From Lethocerus indicus (Eukaryota > Arthropoda > Insecta > Hemiptera > Belostomatidae), in NCBI GenBank assembly GCA_019843655.1, contig JACDQD010000003.1, forward strand, positions 30,058,224 through 30,122,223: 64,000 nucleotides of DNA. The letters are read 5' to 3'. The notes beneath the pieces were generated by a model. It saw only the letters and a list, made by a program, of their open reading frames with translations. It was not told the origin of the DNA and did not search any database. Each line of letters starts with the position of its first letter. The stretch's first letter is position 1. This document shows, one piece after another, positions 52,236 to 62,751 of the stretch. Position numbers and translations under genes: made by a program.

Positions 52236-55200
52236 TTAAAAATGCTGAAAAAAGTAATTATTTACATATACAGCAACTAATTGGTTTTGTTCTGTATTGG
52301 CAGGTATTTGTGGAAGCCAAATCAGATTATGCTGGTCAAGCTTTAGGGGTAATTGTAGCTGAAACTCATCCATTGGCAATAAAGGCAGCAAAAATGGTGC
52401 ACGTTACTTACGGCCAAAGTGACAAACTAATGAACAACGCCAGAGAGATAATAAAACAAAATGTCACATCTCGTATCAAAGAATATGCCAGAATTACACC
52501 TACCAAAAATAAGAGTAAGTATGAAATCGCTGAAAGGTAATCCAGGCCTAGAATAATCTGAGTATTATTTTTTCAATTTTATTTTGTTTGAATTCTAGCC
52601 AATGTAAAATATAAAATTAAGGGCAAATGGGATTTGAAGTCTCAGTATCATTACACAATGGAAACTCAGACTTGTATAGCTCTACCCACCGAAGATACAT
52701 TGGATGTCTATCCTTGTTCTCAGTGGCCTGCAGCTCTCCAAGAGGCAATCAGTCATGCTCTTGCGATTCCTGAAAACAGGTTCAAATTTAATTTTATTAT
52801 TAATAATTTTTTGGGTGTGGATGCACCTTAACCTATACAAGGGGATGAAGAGCCACACTATAGTTCAATACTATTAAATACACAAATTAAAATTTTATTT
52901 AATTAATGGCTACTTATAATAAATAAGTCTTAAGTCCTATGTAAAATACACATATAAAAAATATAATTAAGATAAATAAAGCACAAAATTATTTCAAAAT
53001 TTTAATAATAAAAATGTATTAAAAAAAGGATAATATTTAATGAAGATCTTTGGTCACATCTTTGGAATTCGGTGTAAAATTTCTTCAATCAAGCCATCTG
53101 CAACTTTTTGTGAGATGATGACTTTGTCAATGAACTTCCAAAAATTTAAAATAGATGTCAAGCGCCTTTCTTTCAATGTGGATGTTTTGATTCTGGCATG
53201 ACTTACTTAGTCAATTTGAAAATATTTGTGAGAAACGTTCTGAAATAATAAAAGAAAAGAATGGATTTAAATTTTCAATGGGAGCAGCATTTGCCCAGCC
53301 CTGACCTACAGAGCACATTTTATAAATATTTTATGTAAAACAATGTAATAAATCTGAATGCATGTTCACATTATTGTAAGTATAAAGTTGGAACTTTTAA
53401 CAACAGCATAAATGTTCGCGTTCGCCGACTGGGAGGTGGCTATGGGGCAAAGATATCTCGAACAAACCATATAGGCGTCGTGACTGCACTGGCCGCCAAA
53501 CTACTCCATAGGCCTGTCAGAATGGTTTTGAACATGGAAACAAACATGGAATGGACAGGGAAAAGGTTCCCCGTAATGGCAGATTACGAAGTCAGTTCCT
53601 AAAATGGGTTTTTTCTTAATGCTATAAAACAGATTGGAAATAAAGCATACTGTGAAGTACAGTTGGGCAATATTTCTTTGTCCATCAAAATTATTATGAA
53701 GAATTTTTAGCATTTTGGATAACACTTTATTAATTTATTATTAAGTATTGGATGTTTAAATAATTACAGACAGGAGTAAGCGAGACAGGAGAAATTCAGT
53801 ATTTAAGCGTGAAGATATATCAAGATGACGGGCATGCTGCAAATGATTCATCAATTACTGGAACACTCCATCACTTTCCAAACACATATGATCCAAGTAC
53901 ATGGTCAGTTGTGGGATATGGAGTTAAAACAGACAATACTTGCAACACTTGGTGCAGGGCACCTGGTAAATAATAAAACCTAAATAAATAGTATTGAGTT
54001 TTTTAATTTTATTTATTATAATATTTGCTGAAAAATTTGTAATTAAAATATTTGTCTAGAGGTCCAGTGCGGGACTCATTTTAACCCTAACTGGGTTAAG
54101 CATTTTAGTCCATTATTTTTAGCATTTAATTACTAATATAATGAGGCACGTGCACATGTTGGCTGTTGATGAAGCATCCTGTGTGCATACATATTAGTGA
54201 GCATAAATTTAAAGATTATTGTGCAAAGCCCATTTCTTATTTTGGAATTAATGTTTTAACTACTCAGGAGTTATTTCATTAGTGCATAGTGTTTCTAAAT
54301 CCACAGAGAGAGTAGTGAATTAATGAAGGAACCATGAATTCCCTTAGTCTTCTGTCTGTAATAACATTTTATAGTCTACACATGAATTTGTAAGTCCAAA
54401 ATTTCTGTAAAATTTAATTATCTAGTAATCCAATTTATTATTTGTCATTTTTAGGATCAACTGAGGCAATTTGTTTGATCGAAAATATAATGGAACATAT
54501 TTCAAAAATTGTGAAAAAAGATCCAGTAGAAGTTAGACTTGCGAATATGTCAACTGAAAATAATCCAATCCCACAAATGGTTGACGATCTGAAAAAGAGT
54601 TCAAATTATGATAAACGGCTCGCTGAAGTCAAACAGTTTAATGAAGTAGGTCTTAATAATTAAACACACAATATTATTTCCTTATAATATTTTGTAATTG
54701 AAAGAAAAGAATGACTTTGTTTTGTATATTTTATAAATTGATATTATTATAAGTATTACACATCTTGGAATTCCCCAAGGGATATATTATAAGGATTATT
54801 TTTGCACATGTAAAGGAAAATTATATATCATAATTATTTTGATACAGAAGTAGCGTATTCTTCTTTTTTTTTTAAAGTTTTAATTTTACCAGGCAAATCG
54901 ATGGAAGAAAAGAGGTATATCTATGGTTGTTATGAACTACCCTTTTGATTACTTTGGGAACTACTATGCCATGGTTTCAATATTTGGTTATGACGGTACT
55001 GTAGCCATTTCACATGGCGGTATTGAAATGGGGCAAGGTCTGAATACAAAGGTGTGTATGTGTTCCTTAAATTAAAATTTATAAATTCCCAATATTACAA
55101 ATTACAAATTAAATTGTATTCCCAATACATTCAACAATTGTACTAATAACTATAAGTAGTTCACTGTACAAAAATAAAGGGGAAACAATTGTTATCTCTA

Positions 55201-58200
55201 ATGTGTTATTAAGGTAATTCTTAATCCTTGTTATAAAAAAGTTAGTAATAATAAATGAATTTGTTTATTTGATTAAATCATTCTAACAGGATCTTTACTT
55301 ATTTTCCATTTATATAGGCTGCACAGGTTGCTGCACACATACTGGGAATTGATCTGGAGCTTGTCAGTATCAAGCCTACATCTACACTTATTTCTCCAAA
55401 TAATATGGCCACTGGTGGAAGCCTTGGAAGTGAAGCTGTTGCTTATGTAGGAACATATTTGTGATTTGTGAATAGTTTATTTATTCAAAAAGAATTTAAT
55501 TATTAATATCTATTAATTCTAGGCTGTGAAAACATGCTGTGAACAATTAAACGAACGTTTGAAGCCTGTCAAAGAAAAACTGGGGCCGAAAGCTACTTGG
55601 CAAGAAATTATTAAAGCTGCAGCTGATGATCTTGTTAATCTCAATTGTTCCTATATGTTAGTTGATGCAAACATATGAGTCAAAATTTAAAAAGGAAATA
55701 ATTTTTTATTCAGTTAACACAAATTTTTACAGGTTCACCAAACGGGATAATGTAAAAAATTATCCAATTTATGGCGTGACTGTTACTGAAGTGGAAGTTG
55801 ATTTATTGACCGGCCAGTATCATGTAAGCCTAATGTTTATTGTAATTTATCGAATACATTATTGTGGTAATGAACTTTGAACAGTTTATAAAGTATTAAA
55901 ATTTCAGTAAATCTAAAACTACAGAACCTTATATTGGTATACCATTTCCAGTATTATTTTTGTTCATTGTTTTCTCATGATGAATTTGAGATTTTACACC
56001 TGAGCAAATTCAGGATTGTTATGTGCGGCTCTGTACACCTAACATTGTAATGTTAGTTCAAAAATATTCTCCCAAGGTTAAACATTGTTTAGAGCTATCC
56101 CAACAGTGTCAGCAGGCATAGTTTTAAACAAATTTTTGTAATAGAAGTAAGGAAAATTCTTCCGAATTGCATATGCTATTTACTCAACCATGTATCCGAT
56201 TTACCTCTTATTGACTAATATTAATAGGCTAATTTCACAATATTTTCATTAATTTCAGACACGGCGTGTGGACTTGTTGGAAGATGCTGGCCAAAGTTTG
56301 AGCCCTGAAGTTGATGTCGGTCAAGTCGAAGGAGCATTCGTGATGGGCCTGGGTTATTTCACTTCTGAGGAACTTGTATACACCAATGATACAGGGGCAT
56401 TACTCACAAATAGAACATGGGTGAAAAATTGAACCAATTTTATATTTATTTATTCAATAAATTGTCGTATTTTAGTTTAGAGAAAACAAAAACTAAAACC
56501 GTAAAATTTAGTATACTTCATTTCTGAATTTAAAACAGTTATTAAAGCGAATGATTAATATATATTTCTCATATTGTTGTTAGAACTACAAGCCTCCTGG
56601 TGTTAAGGACATCCCAATTGATTTTAGAGTGACACTCAGGAAAAATGCACCCAACCCTGTTGGAGTTCTTAGATCAAAAGGTTTTCATACTTTTCTCAAT
56701 TTTCTGAATCTGACCAATAGAAATGTTCATATCTATAATATAAACTATAGACAATAGTTGATAGAAAAGCGATAATAGTTTATAGTTTCTTGCGATCTTC
56801 TATGTTCCCTGGTTTGGTCTTACTCTCTGCTGCTCTGTAAAAGTGCACGCAGGATACCCCACTGGCAATCAATTTGCTTAAATGACTGACCAACATTCCA
56901 AAAGAAAGTTAGAATTGCTCCTGGTAAAACAATTGTGGACGGATTGAAAAATGGAATATCCACATCGCCGTTTCACCGAGAAGAATGTGGCAAAAATATA
57001 GGCTAGCCAAACCAACAGACTAGCGGAGTGGTAAAACAAAGACTCCAGGAATGGAAAAAACAATTGGGACAAACAAATTCAAAGTTCTAGTTTTTACGAC
57101 GGTTGCCTTTGCACACCAGAAAAGATGTAAAGATTTTCTATTATTATTTCATTTAACAAATATTATTTATTATTATCATTATGGGTCTTTGCAACCTTAG
57201 TTAAGATTTCGGGCTCGAGAGATTTTCTTAGCAGTTTCGCAACTTCTAGATATTTACGGGGATGGGTTGTGTGTGTTAGCCCTTCGACCAACTTCCAACC
57301 TAGAGCAGAGAGAGAGAGAGAGAGATTTGTTTTCAGAAAAGGAAAAAATTCGAAAAGATTTTCTTATGACAAAGGAAAATCTGAACAGTTACTTTGGGGC
57401 GCATAACAGGTAACGCTCATTGTGCCCTAAGATATATATCGCATCGTTCATAAAACGGACAATAGGAGAAAACTCCGTTAGAGACAAAAACGCAAAGAAC
57501 AAAAAAAGAAGCAAAATAAATCGGAAATTCGGAAGAAACCAACGAGGACAAGCTATTGTGACAATGAGATTCCGCTGTAAGAAGGACGAGGAACCAGGAC
57601 CAGGTAGTAGTCGTGTGAAGACCTCACAGCCATCAGGTACACACAGGACCCCCTCAATCCTTTTATAAAACTTACCTGCCCTGAACAAATAGCCGAAGTT
57701 ATTCACAAACTGAAAAATGGGCAAAGCCCAGCTCTCAACAAACTTAGCAACAGCGAGATGACAATAAAGCGCCTACCCCATAAATGTATTGTACCGCTAT
57801 CAAATATAATAAATAAACGTAATCTTCAGACTAGGCTATTTTACAGGTATACACGGAAGACGGCACTTGTTCCCAAAATAAACTCCCGACTAAATCATCT
57901 AGCTAAAAACCAATAAGCCTGGTGCCCACGATGTCGAATATAACCGAAAAATGATCTTCTTCAGGCTCCGAAAAGAAACAGAATTACAGTAACACAATTA
58001 CCCCGTACATAGTTCGGATTCGAAAATAAGCACTCGACAGACCAATCTGTTAATTCTTCCACTCGGTCATTGGGCACGTGCCTGCGGACCCACAGTTCGG
58101 CGGTTCGAATTCCGCCCCAGGAAAATGTTGAAAAACCAGACTCTGTTATGGATGTCTGTTAAATTAATAGCCAAAATGTTATGATCAAGTTTTATGCTTA

Positions 58201-58655
58201 TATTCCATTTATGGAAACATCTGCGGAAATTATTTAATGTCAAATATTTATACAACCTTTTAGAATGATTTATAATAATAATAGTAATTTATAGAAATAA
58301 TGTTTTCATTTTAATTATTAATACGTATAATATTTAATAATTATATTAATAATCAATATTTATATGTGTTTTTCTTACAGCAACTGGTGAGCCTCCTTTA
58401 TGTATGAGCTGTTCTGTAATATTTGCAATTAGAAATGCACTTGAATCAGGCCACAAGGATGCTGGACATTCTTCAGATGATTGGTTTACAATTGGTAAAA
58501 CACATTATTTGCTCATTATTCAATATTTTATATATATATATAAAATATATGCTTTACTTCACATTTCATCTGTTTTTTTTTCAGAGCAACCTTGCACTGG
58601 TGAAAGAATTTGGCTTGGAACGTTAAACAAGATCGACATGTATAAGCTCTATTGA
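39366..58655 (+). CDS. AOX: Aldehyde oxidase (molybdo-flavoenzyme), 27 exons, complete
   Basis: Oxidises aldehydes and heterocycles in the cytosol using molybdopterin, FAD and two 2Fe-2S centres. Exons: 39366-39418, 42624-42679, 47051-47220, 47309-47469, 47596-47755, 47873-48101, 48182-48411, 49125-49227, 49314-49444, 49542-49670, 50039-50206, 50304-50469, 50822-50937, 51576-51671, 52304-52514, 52599-52779, 53407-53590, 53770-53965, 54455-54645, 54893-55051, 55318-55446, 55523-55656, 55733-55823, 56259-56420, 56584-56680, 58381-58494, 58585-58655. All phases agree; total 1295 aa, normal for the family. Cluster I Cys 64, 69, 72, 94; cluster II Cys 134, 137, 169, 171. The FAD domain has GTLGGN. 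The Mo domain has [33 protein letters not shown] and ATGEPPL with catalytic Glu 1238. CRAPGSTEA and GEPPLCMS point to aldehyde oxidase rather than xanthine dehydrogenase (which has FRGFGGPQ). The Ser/Pro-rich first 23 residues are an extension. A second gene lies within intron 2. Confidence 0.92.
40373..40530 (+). mobile_element. Jockey-like LINE fragment
   Basis: Encodes [16 protein letters not shown] followed by YVSNG, the same post-RT motif as the 16.45-kb copy with an inserted residue and later frame loss. It lies in aldehyde oxidase intron 1. Confidence 0.65.
40856..40906 (-). repeat. Structured CTGAAGA/GAAA repeat, copy 8
   Basis: Minus strand: CTAAAGATGGCGAGGGG, then TCGAAACCGGTCCAGCGA. 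It differs from the CTGAAGA box by one base and is otherwise close to copy 2. Confidence 0.6.
41811..41870 (+). mobile_element. Jockey-like LINE fragment
   Basis: Encodes [20 protein letters not shown], matching the same family block (NAPWYVSN then HHDLNIP). It is a short relic in aldehyde oxidase intron 1, 1.3 kb after the 40.4-kb fragment and in the same orientation. Confidence 0.65.
43210..43760. repeat. Nested inverted-repeat element (MITE-like) upstream of the BRPF-type gene
   Basis: Arms of about 105 bases at roughly 43332-43437 and 43652-43756 are inverted copies (both contain ACTATTATCTATATTATT or its complement and ACCCGG near the outer end). A second pair (43279-43310 and 43450-43485) is also inverted. 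A direct copy of the CAATTTGC to TTCAATACGTA block occurs at 43248 and 43568. It ends about 230 bases before the BRPF start codon. Confidence 0.65.
43987..46065 (+). CDS. BRPF/peregrin-type PHD-bromodomain protein, intronless, no PWWP
   Basis: Scaffold/reader subunit related to BRPF1-3 and fly Br140, which in the known family links MOZ/MORF (enok) acetyltransferases to chromatin. One uninterrupted frame of 692 aa. Start chosen at 43987 ([22 protein letters not shown] matches the family N-terminus); an upstream in-frame ATG at 43966 adds seven unsupported residues. Domains: C2H2 finger (C24, C29, H42, H48); EPL1-like region about 145-235 ([13 protein letters not shown]); PHD1 about 250-296 (CCICMDGDC to WLCRRC); zinc knuckle and extended PHD about 297-420; bromodomain about 573-685 with the acetyl-lysine Asn at N650 in LTYNAKD. 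The protein ends shortly after, at TVN, so the PWWP domain and about 500 residues typical of the family are absent. The gene lies on the same strand inside aldehyde oxidase intron 2. No frame damage is visible, suggesting a functional retrocopy or a compact native short form. Confidence 0.92.
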   Translation: MVLEFDVLEYCRKLRTMKQPPYSCPVMDCSKSYKSMCGLQYHLVNFRHENQSAEPKIKLEVVSGDEGEESPVKKEESAVKEVETIKNQVPIQANSQRLVEIEVDDRLQKLDILEAIPIISQHNYELLHSNRSTPMSAEKSKNKDLVPKLPEPCFKVLSDYNISNAPPKPLSYIRFIEKSVEDLDGEVEYDLDEEDAAWLEIINEKRSEQGLEEISIESFELLMDRLEKESYFQQQTNSNGETAAVIDDDAICCICMDGDCQNTNVILFCDMCNLAVHQDCYGVPYIPEGQWLCRRCLHSPSRTVDCVLCPNGGGAFKQTDRGHWAHVVCALWIPEVRFANTVFLEPIDSIETIPAARWRLVCYLCKQKGVGACIQCHKTNCYSAFHVTCAQHAGLYMKMDTVDDAVNPDSDVVEKIAFCEAHTPADALETPKLSKTPTLPRSRTESVTFTHTISVPTIPPDKIQEIGTLLSVTKKNQFIQRLIAYWTLKRQLRNGVPLLRSLQASHISRREGSGSSIDKVTDIKQLEDQLKYWYRFRQDLEKARLLCELVRKRERLKRDLIKLKAQSLEMQLCPLANILRRAIDTLRSYDTGEIFIEPVDQTEVPDYGGVIKSPMDLSTMRKKVDTFHYENFDEFQADFYLMINNCLTYNAKDTIFYKAALKMKDKGDGLFKQVKKELDHLQTNTFLGRTVN
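46066..46804 (+). other. 3' UTR of the BRPF-type gene
   Basis: AT-rich, CpG-poor DNA with no coding signal runs from the BRPF stop to a clear AATAAA at 46799-46804. No long A-tract follows the hexamer, so no classical processed-retrocopy tail is visible. Confidence 0.5.
46799..46804 (+). terminator. Candidate polyadenylation signal of the BRPF-type gene
   Basis: AATAAA followed within 40 bases by T/G-rich sequence. It lies 250 bases before aldehyde oxidase exon 3, so its use would end the nested transcript before the host exon. Confidence 0.5.
52179..52234. repeat. (TG)n(TA)n compound microsatellite
   Basis: TG repeats followed by about 40 bases of TA, ending about 70 bases before aldehyde oxidase exon 15. 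It lies within the distance where a branch point would be expected to begin. Confidence 0.95.
57307..57325. repeat. (GA)n microsatellite
   Basis: Pure GA run within the CpG-rich insertion in aldehyde oxidase intron 25. Confidence 0.9.
57674..57916 (+). mobile_element. Reverse-transcriptase N-terminal fragment (Jockey-like)
   Basis: An 80-codon open stretch ending in TAA reads [20 protein letters not shown] and then [15 protein letters not shown] and KTALVPKI. This matches the start of Jockey-type RT domains (E-V-x-x-I-x-K-L-x-N-x-K-x-P-G-x-D, then ...NI-N, then A-x-V-x-P-I-x-K). Key positions are eroded (P-A-L-N for P-G-x-D). It lies inside the CpG-rich insert in aldehyde oxidase intron 25. 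Confidence 0.7.
58063..58118 (+). repeat. tRNA-like SINE head (degenerate)
   Basis: Contains a T-arm-like hairpin, GGCGG / CCGCC at 58099-58116 around TTCGAATT, with a B-box-like GGTTCGAATTCC (one extra T). The 5' part is A-box-like but weak. It fits the head of a tRNA-derived SINE rather than a functional tRNA. Confidence 0.42.
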
Positions 58656-59068
58656 TGATTTTAATTTAAGCCTAATTTTAACTTATACTCTGATTAGACA
58701 GAGTTTTGGCACTTCATTAGAAAATGAATAATGATCACGATACAAATAATACAGCTATTTAATGGTCCTGTTGTTGACTGCACTGTTTGGTGTTTTAACT
58801 GTGTTTGCTTGTGGATCATTAAAACATATCTTGAATCACCATTTTCTATTGTATTCTTACTGTTTCATGACTAATTGTGATATGTTAATAACTAATACAG
58901 CAAAAAAAAATTAGTTTAGACTGAAATTTTTGTATTACTAACAATATACTTTAATATTTTAGCAAGCTTTGATTCCATCAAGTCCTTCCTAAATTTAAAT
59001 ATACATATTCTGTTCTAAAATTACACATGATTTTGTTCTGGAAATAATGTTATGTTGTAGGAATATGT

Positions 59069-59131
59069 AATAAATTCAGTTTAAGAATTAAGGTAATGAG
59101 TAATCTTTTTTTGTTAAAGAAATTAAATAAA
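59069..59131 (+). terminator. Candidate polyadenylation signals of aldehyde oxidase
   Basis: AATAAA at 59069-59074 and again at 59126-59131, about 410-475 bases after the stop codon. The CpG-poor block ends at about the same place, consistent with the transcript end. Confidence 0.4.
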
Positions 59132-60049
59132 ACGTTTGTCCGCATGTCTGAATGAAATAGAGTGGAGGCAGAAAATATAATGATATGATGCGAAGAAACG
59201 GAAGCATTAGACAAAGCTATTTATAAGAAAAAAAGGTAACATTAAATTCAGTACTTCCAGTTCATAGGAGTGGCGTCTTCCCCGTACTCATACTCTTTTC
59301 TTTCTGATAGGGCATAAATTAGCGGAATTGCAGCCGCAAGTTTAACAACTAGTTTTCATAATTTGTTTTAATTGATTCGTGGAAATGGAGCCAGTTCAAA
59401 CTGACCTGCACATATCTCACAAAATATATACAGCAGACTGTTGGTACAACAACGGTGTTAAGAATGGTAGAAGACGGGACCATGCTGAAAATGCACAACC
59501 GAATAGGCTAATTTCAGGGACGGTTTTAGAACAAAATTGTTAAATTACAAACATTGATTTGAAACTGAAAGAGGACACTAATTTTTAGTGTCAAATGCAG
59601 TATTATTTTTGGTAGGTCGACATCTGTGTAGTAGATCTGCTTTAGTTCACATTCATTGTTTGACTCAAAATAATCTTCTTAACTTGTTAACACCTTAAAA
59701 TGTTAACTAACATTAAAATCTTTGTTAGTTCCAAAGAATCAACTCGGTTGGCTAGCAAAATGATTCTCCCTTTTGCATTGCAAATTAAAGTTAGTTCTTT
59801 TATTTTTTCTGTTTATCTAAATGCCACTTAGGAGTGTGTAAAACTTTAAAAACTGCGTTATACAACACTATATACCGGTATTAATGCATCATTCATTTCA
59901 TTTGAACCTTAAATAAATATTTTTTAACAGTAGAGATCGCATTCAAAAGAGTTTCAAATAATTCCGGCATCTGAAATGTTTAGAAATTCATTTGAAATGG
60001 CTTAAAAATACCGATAATTAAGAACGTCTGCTGTATTTTAATTTTTAAC

Positions 60050-60570
60050 ACTTCGCGAGACCCGTAAATTGTTAAATTGATTCCAATTATAATAGAGTAG
60101 AAAGTTAGACTGATAAGGAGTGGAAAATAGCGTTTAGCATGTTCCTATTGATAGGGAATTTTTATCAAGTCTCGTTGGCAACACAACATTTCATTGTGTG
60201 GTGGGTATTTGGTACACGTAGGTTTCTCTGGTCTGTTTCCTGCGATACTTGTCGAATAATTCTGAAGGTAATTTTAATAACAGTTTGTCATTTGGTTTCA
60301 TGCTTTGTCCGATGCCGAAATACGTTTTGGCCAGTTCTCTTACACGGTTACTGCTCTATTCGAAGCGTTCTCCGTAACGAACATTTCGAATATAACCTCC
60401 TTGGAGAGAACCTGGATCCAGTCAGCCTTTATTGTTGAAAAAAAGTCGTTAGGCGCAATTGAATTTACGTTACATAATCGTCGCAATAACTGTTTACTTC
60501 TTAATTTTAGTGCCGGGTTGTCATTAGAATCCAGTGAAAATAATTTTATTTTCCTAACACGGACCCACCC
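60050..60570 (+). promoter_or_regulatory. CpG-normal island, candidate promoter of the 62.75-kb gene
   Basis: About 500 bases with many CG dinucleotides lie between two CpG-poor stretches, ending abruptly near 60.57 kb. No TATA box or start site could be assigned. The role is inferred from the pattern seen at the other gene starts here. Confidence 0.35.
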
Positions 60571-62075
60571 ATATTAAAATATTAATTCTGATACCTGTCT
60601 CTTGGTACAGTTATTCTTAAAAAAAAAATCACCATATATTATAACATAGTGACCTTTAGTGTCTAATGATCAGAACTAGGATAACTTGAAAGTCCATTGG
60701 GTGACCTTCTTGCAAAATTTTTAATATAAAATCTGTGTGAACCTTTCAGAAATTTTATTTCATAATTTATAGGATTTTCAATTGAAATAAATTATTGGAA
60801 AATAAAATTATTGCCTTACAAAAATACATTACAAAATGTTACATTATTCGTTCCTACTGGAGAACAAAGGTCAACCAATTTTCTAAAAATGACGAAAAAT
60901 GTTGGTTCATAGGATTGTTTGAAATTTTCACTTAAAAACTAAAATAAAGTACATTTGCTGCTTGATTTTGATTTTTATGATCGTGTGTAGAATTTTCCAT
61001 AATAATAATATTTCACTAGTTTTTTAATTTCTTAATGAAATTTGTTAATTATTGAGTAGTTTGACTGGTTTATACTGATCATTAGAGGCAACTGAAATTT
61101 TATAAATAGATTGTGGAAAATATAATTCATTATTGAAATGACTATCTTCCATACATTGAAAACTAATAATTTTGTGAAAAACTATTATTGATTAATCTTA
61201 TATCACATTTATTATTTCTGTTCCCTGGTAAAATAGAAAACAATTTTGATGATTTATAATACATTCATATATTGTTTAAATTGTTAAATATTTAACTTGA
61301 TAGCAATAAATAAAAATAGAGGAAATGTGTAAGCAGAGGTGATTACTTAGTTTCAAATCAATTACTGTATGTGTACGAATGTATATTAGTTAAAATTTGT
61401 CTCCTGTAATGTGTATTCTGCGAGGTTTAACATGTTTCTGTTGTACCGTGAACAGTCAACATAAGATATGTAGAGATAAAGATAGAGTCTAAACGAGAGA
61501 TGTTTTAAGGTATGTAGAGAGTTTAGAGTATGTTCTGCAAAAACCCGTTTAGTTCAGCTCAGGAATAATTCAATCGGAAATCCTAATTAAAAATTTATGA
61601 GAATATTTGACCAGTCTGATATGACTTGTATCCTGTTTGTTAATATCCTGCTAATATCATCCATGCAGCATTTTATTGACATAAATTAACTATATAAATG
61701 TACATAAATTGTAATTATTGACCCTGAATTAATATTTTTCAAGAGTATAAAGTGATACTTTTAAGAGTAAAAGTGTAATTAAAATTTTATTATTTATATC
61801 AGTTAAGTTTTTTCAAAGCCAGAGGCAACATGTTAACAAGTGATGCAGATAATAAAATCTAATATATAATTTATAGATTATTGCATCACAGTTTTTCATG
61901 ATAAATATTTATTTTGTTATTTTTATTTTGTACTGAATGTACAGTTTCAGAACAATGTTTCTAAATAAGTTGAAAAAAAGGAGTTATTCGGATTAATACT
62001 TTAGCCAGTAGTACAAAGGAAACAAAGACAACACACTTCTTAGTTTCTCTTTTATAGATAAGAGTCTGTGATTAT

Positions 62076-62123
62076 GAGATAACCCGATGGGAACAGGTTA
62101 TCTCATTCACATAGAGTGAATGA
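62076..62123. repeat. Two adjacent perfect hairpins
   Basis: GAGATAACC ... GGTTATCTC (62076-62104, 9-bp stem) is followed with overlap by TCATTCAC-ATAGA-GTGAATGA (62103-62123, 8-bp stem). No T-run follows. They lie about 630 bases upstream of the type II membrane-protein ATG. Confidence 0.8.
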
Positions 62124-62751
62124 GGTACACATATTAGGGCAAGTTAAGCCTCCTTCTGTTCGTTATCATATGAGGCCAACTCTTCAAAAACATGATTCAT
62201 TCTTTAGTGTTGAGTTCAGAAAAGAAATTTCCTTTTTTGTTAATGCCCAGCCAATCAGTTATTTGTCGATGATTAGATTTTGAGATTTAAAAAAAAGTAA
62301 TGTTATATTTGATGCTTTATTGCAGATACAGATAAAATCCATTATATCATTAGCCTATTTCTTGTATACTGATGGGAAACAAAGTTCCAGTTTTATTGTG
62401 TCCGTCAGACCTCAAGGGCCCCAGTCCTTCCAGTGCTAAAATAACTTGGTTAAACATTTATAACATATTTATAACATTCCATTTTATGGCCCAAAATCAC
62501 CACCTCCAGAAATTAAGCTACAAAATATCGACCAAAAGATGATCTTTTTTATTTTGTGATCACATCGGTGCGTATTGATATACATAATAATTGTTGTTTC
62601 AGTCAACCGTTGAAAAGGTGACGGGGGTCCTGATGTCAGTGTTTGTACATTTATGTGGCTAATATAGATATCTTGTTTGTATAGGGTATGATTTGAAGTT
62701 AAATTTTCGTGTTCAATGTTTGCTCAGATGTGATGATTGGGTTGAGATGCA

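Larger units (their letters stand above)
56750..58150. mobile_element. CpG-rich repeat insertion in aldehyde oxidase intron 25
   Basis: About 1.4 kb with many CG dinucleotides interrupts otherwise CpG-poor intron DNA. It contains a (GA)n tract (57307-57325), an RT fragment (57674-57916) and a tRNA-like segment (58063-58118). Ends are approximate; no clean terminal repeats were seen. It probably combines several insertions. Confidence 0.5.
58656..62751. other. Aldehyde oxidase 3' UTR and intergenic DNA
   Basis: The 3' UTR runs to about 59.1 kb. After that there is mixed DNA, a CpG-normal island (60.05-60.57 kb), then CpG-poor DNA with two hairpins (62076-62123). A 5' UTR exon of the next gene is likely but could not be placed. 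Confidence 0.45.

Noticed and set aside
51924..52280. Possible extra aldehyde oxidase exon ([12 protein letters not shown])
   Set aside because: Exons 14 and 15 join in phase to a family-like sequence; this stretch has no counterpart in the family and runs into a microsatellite.
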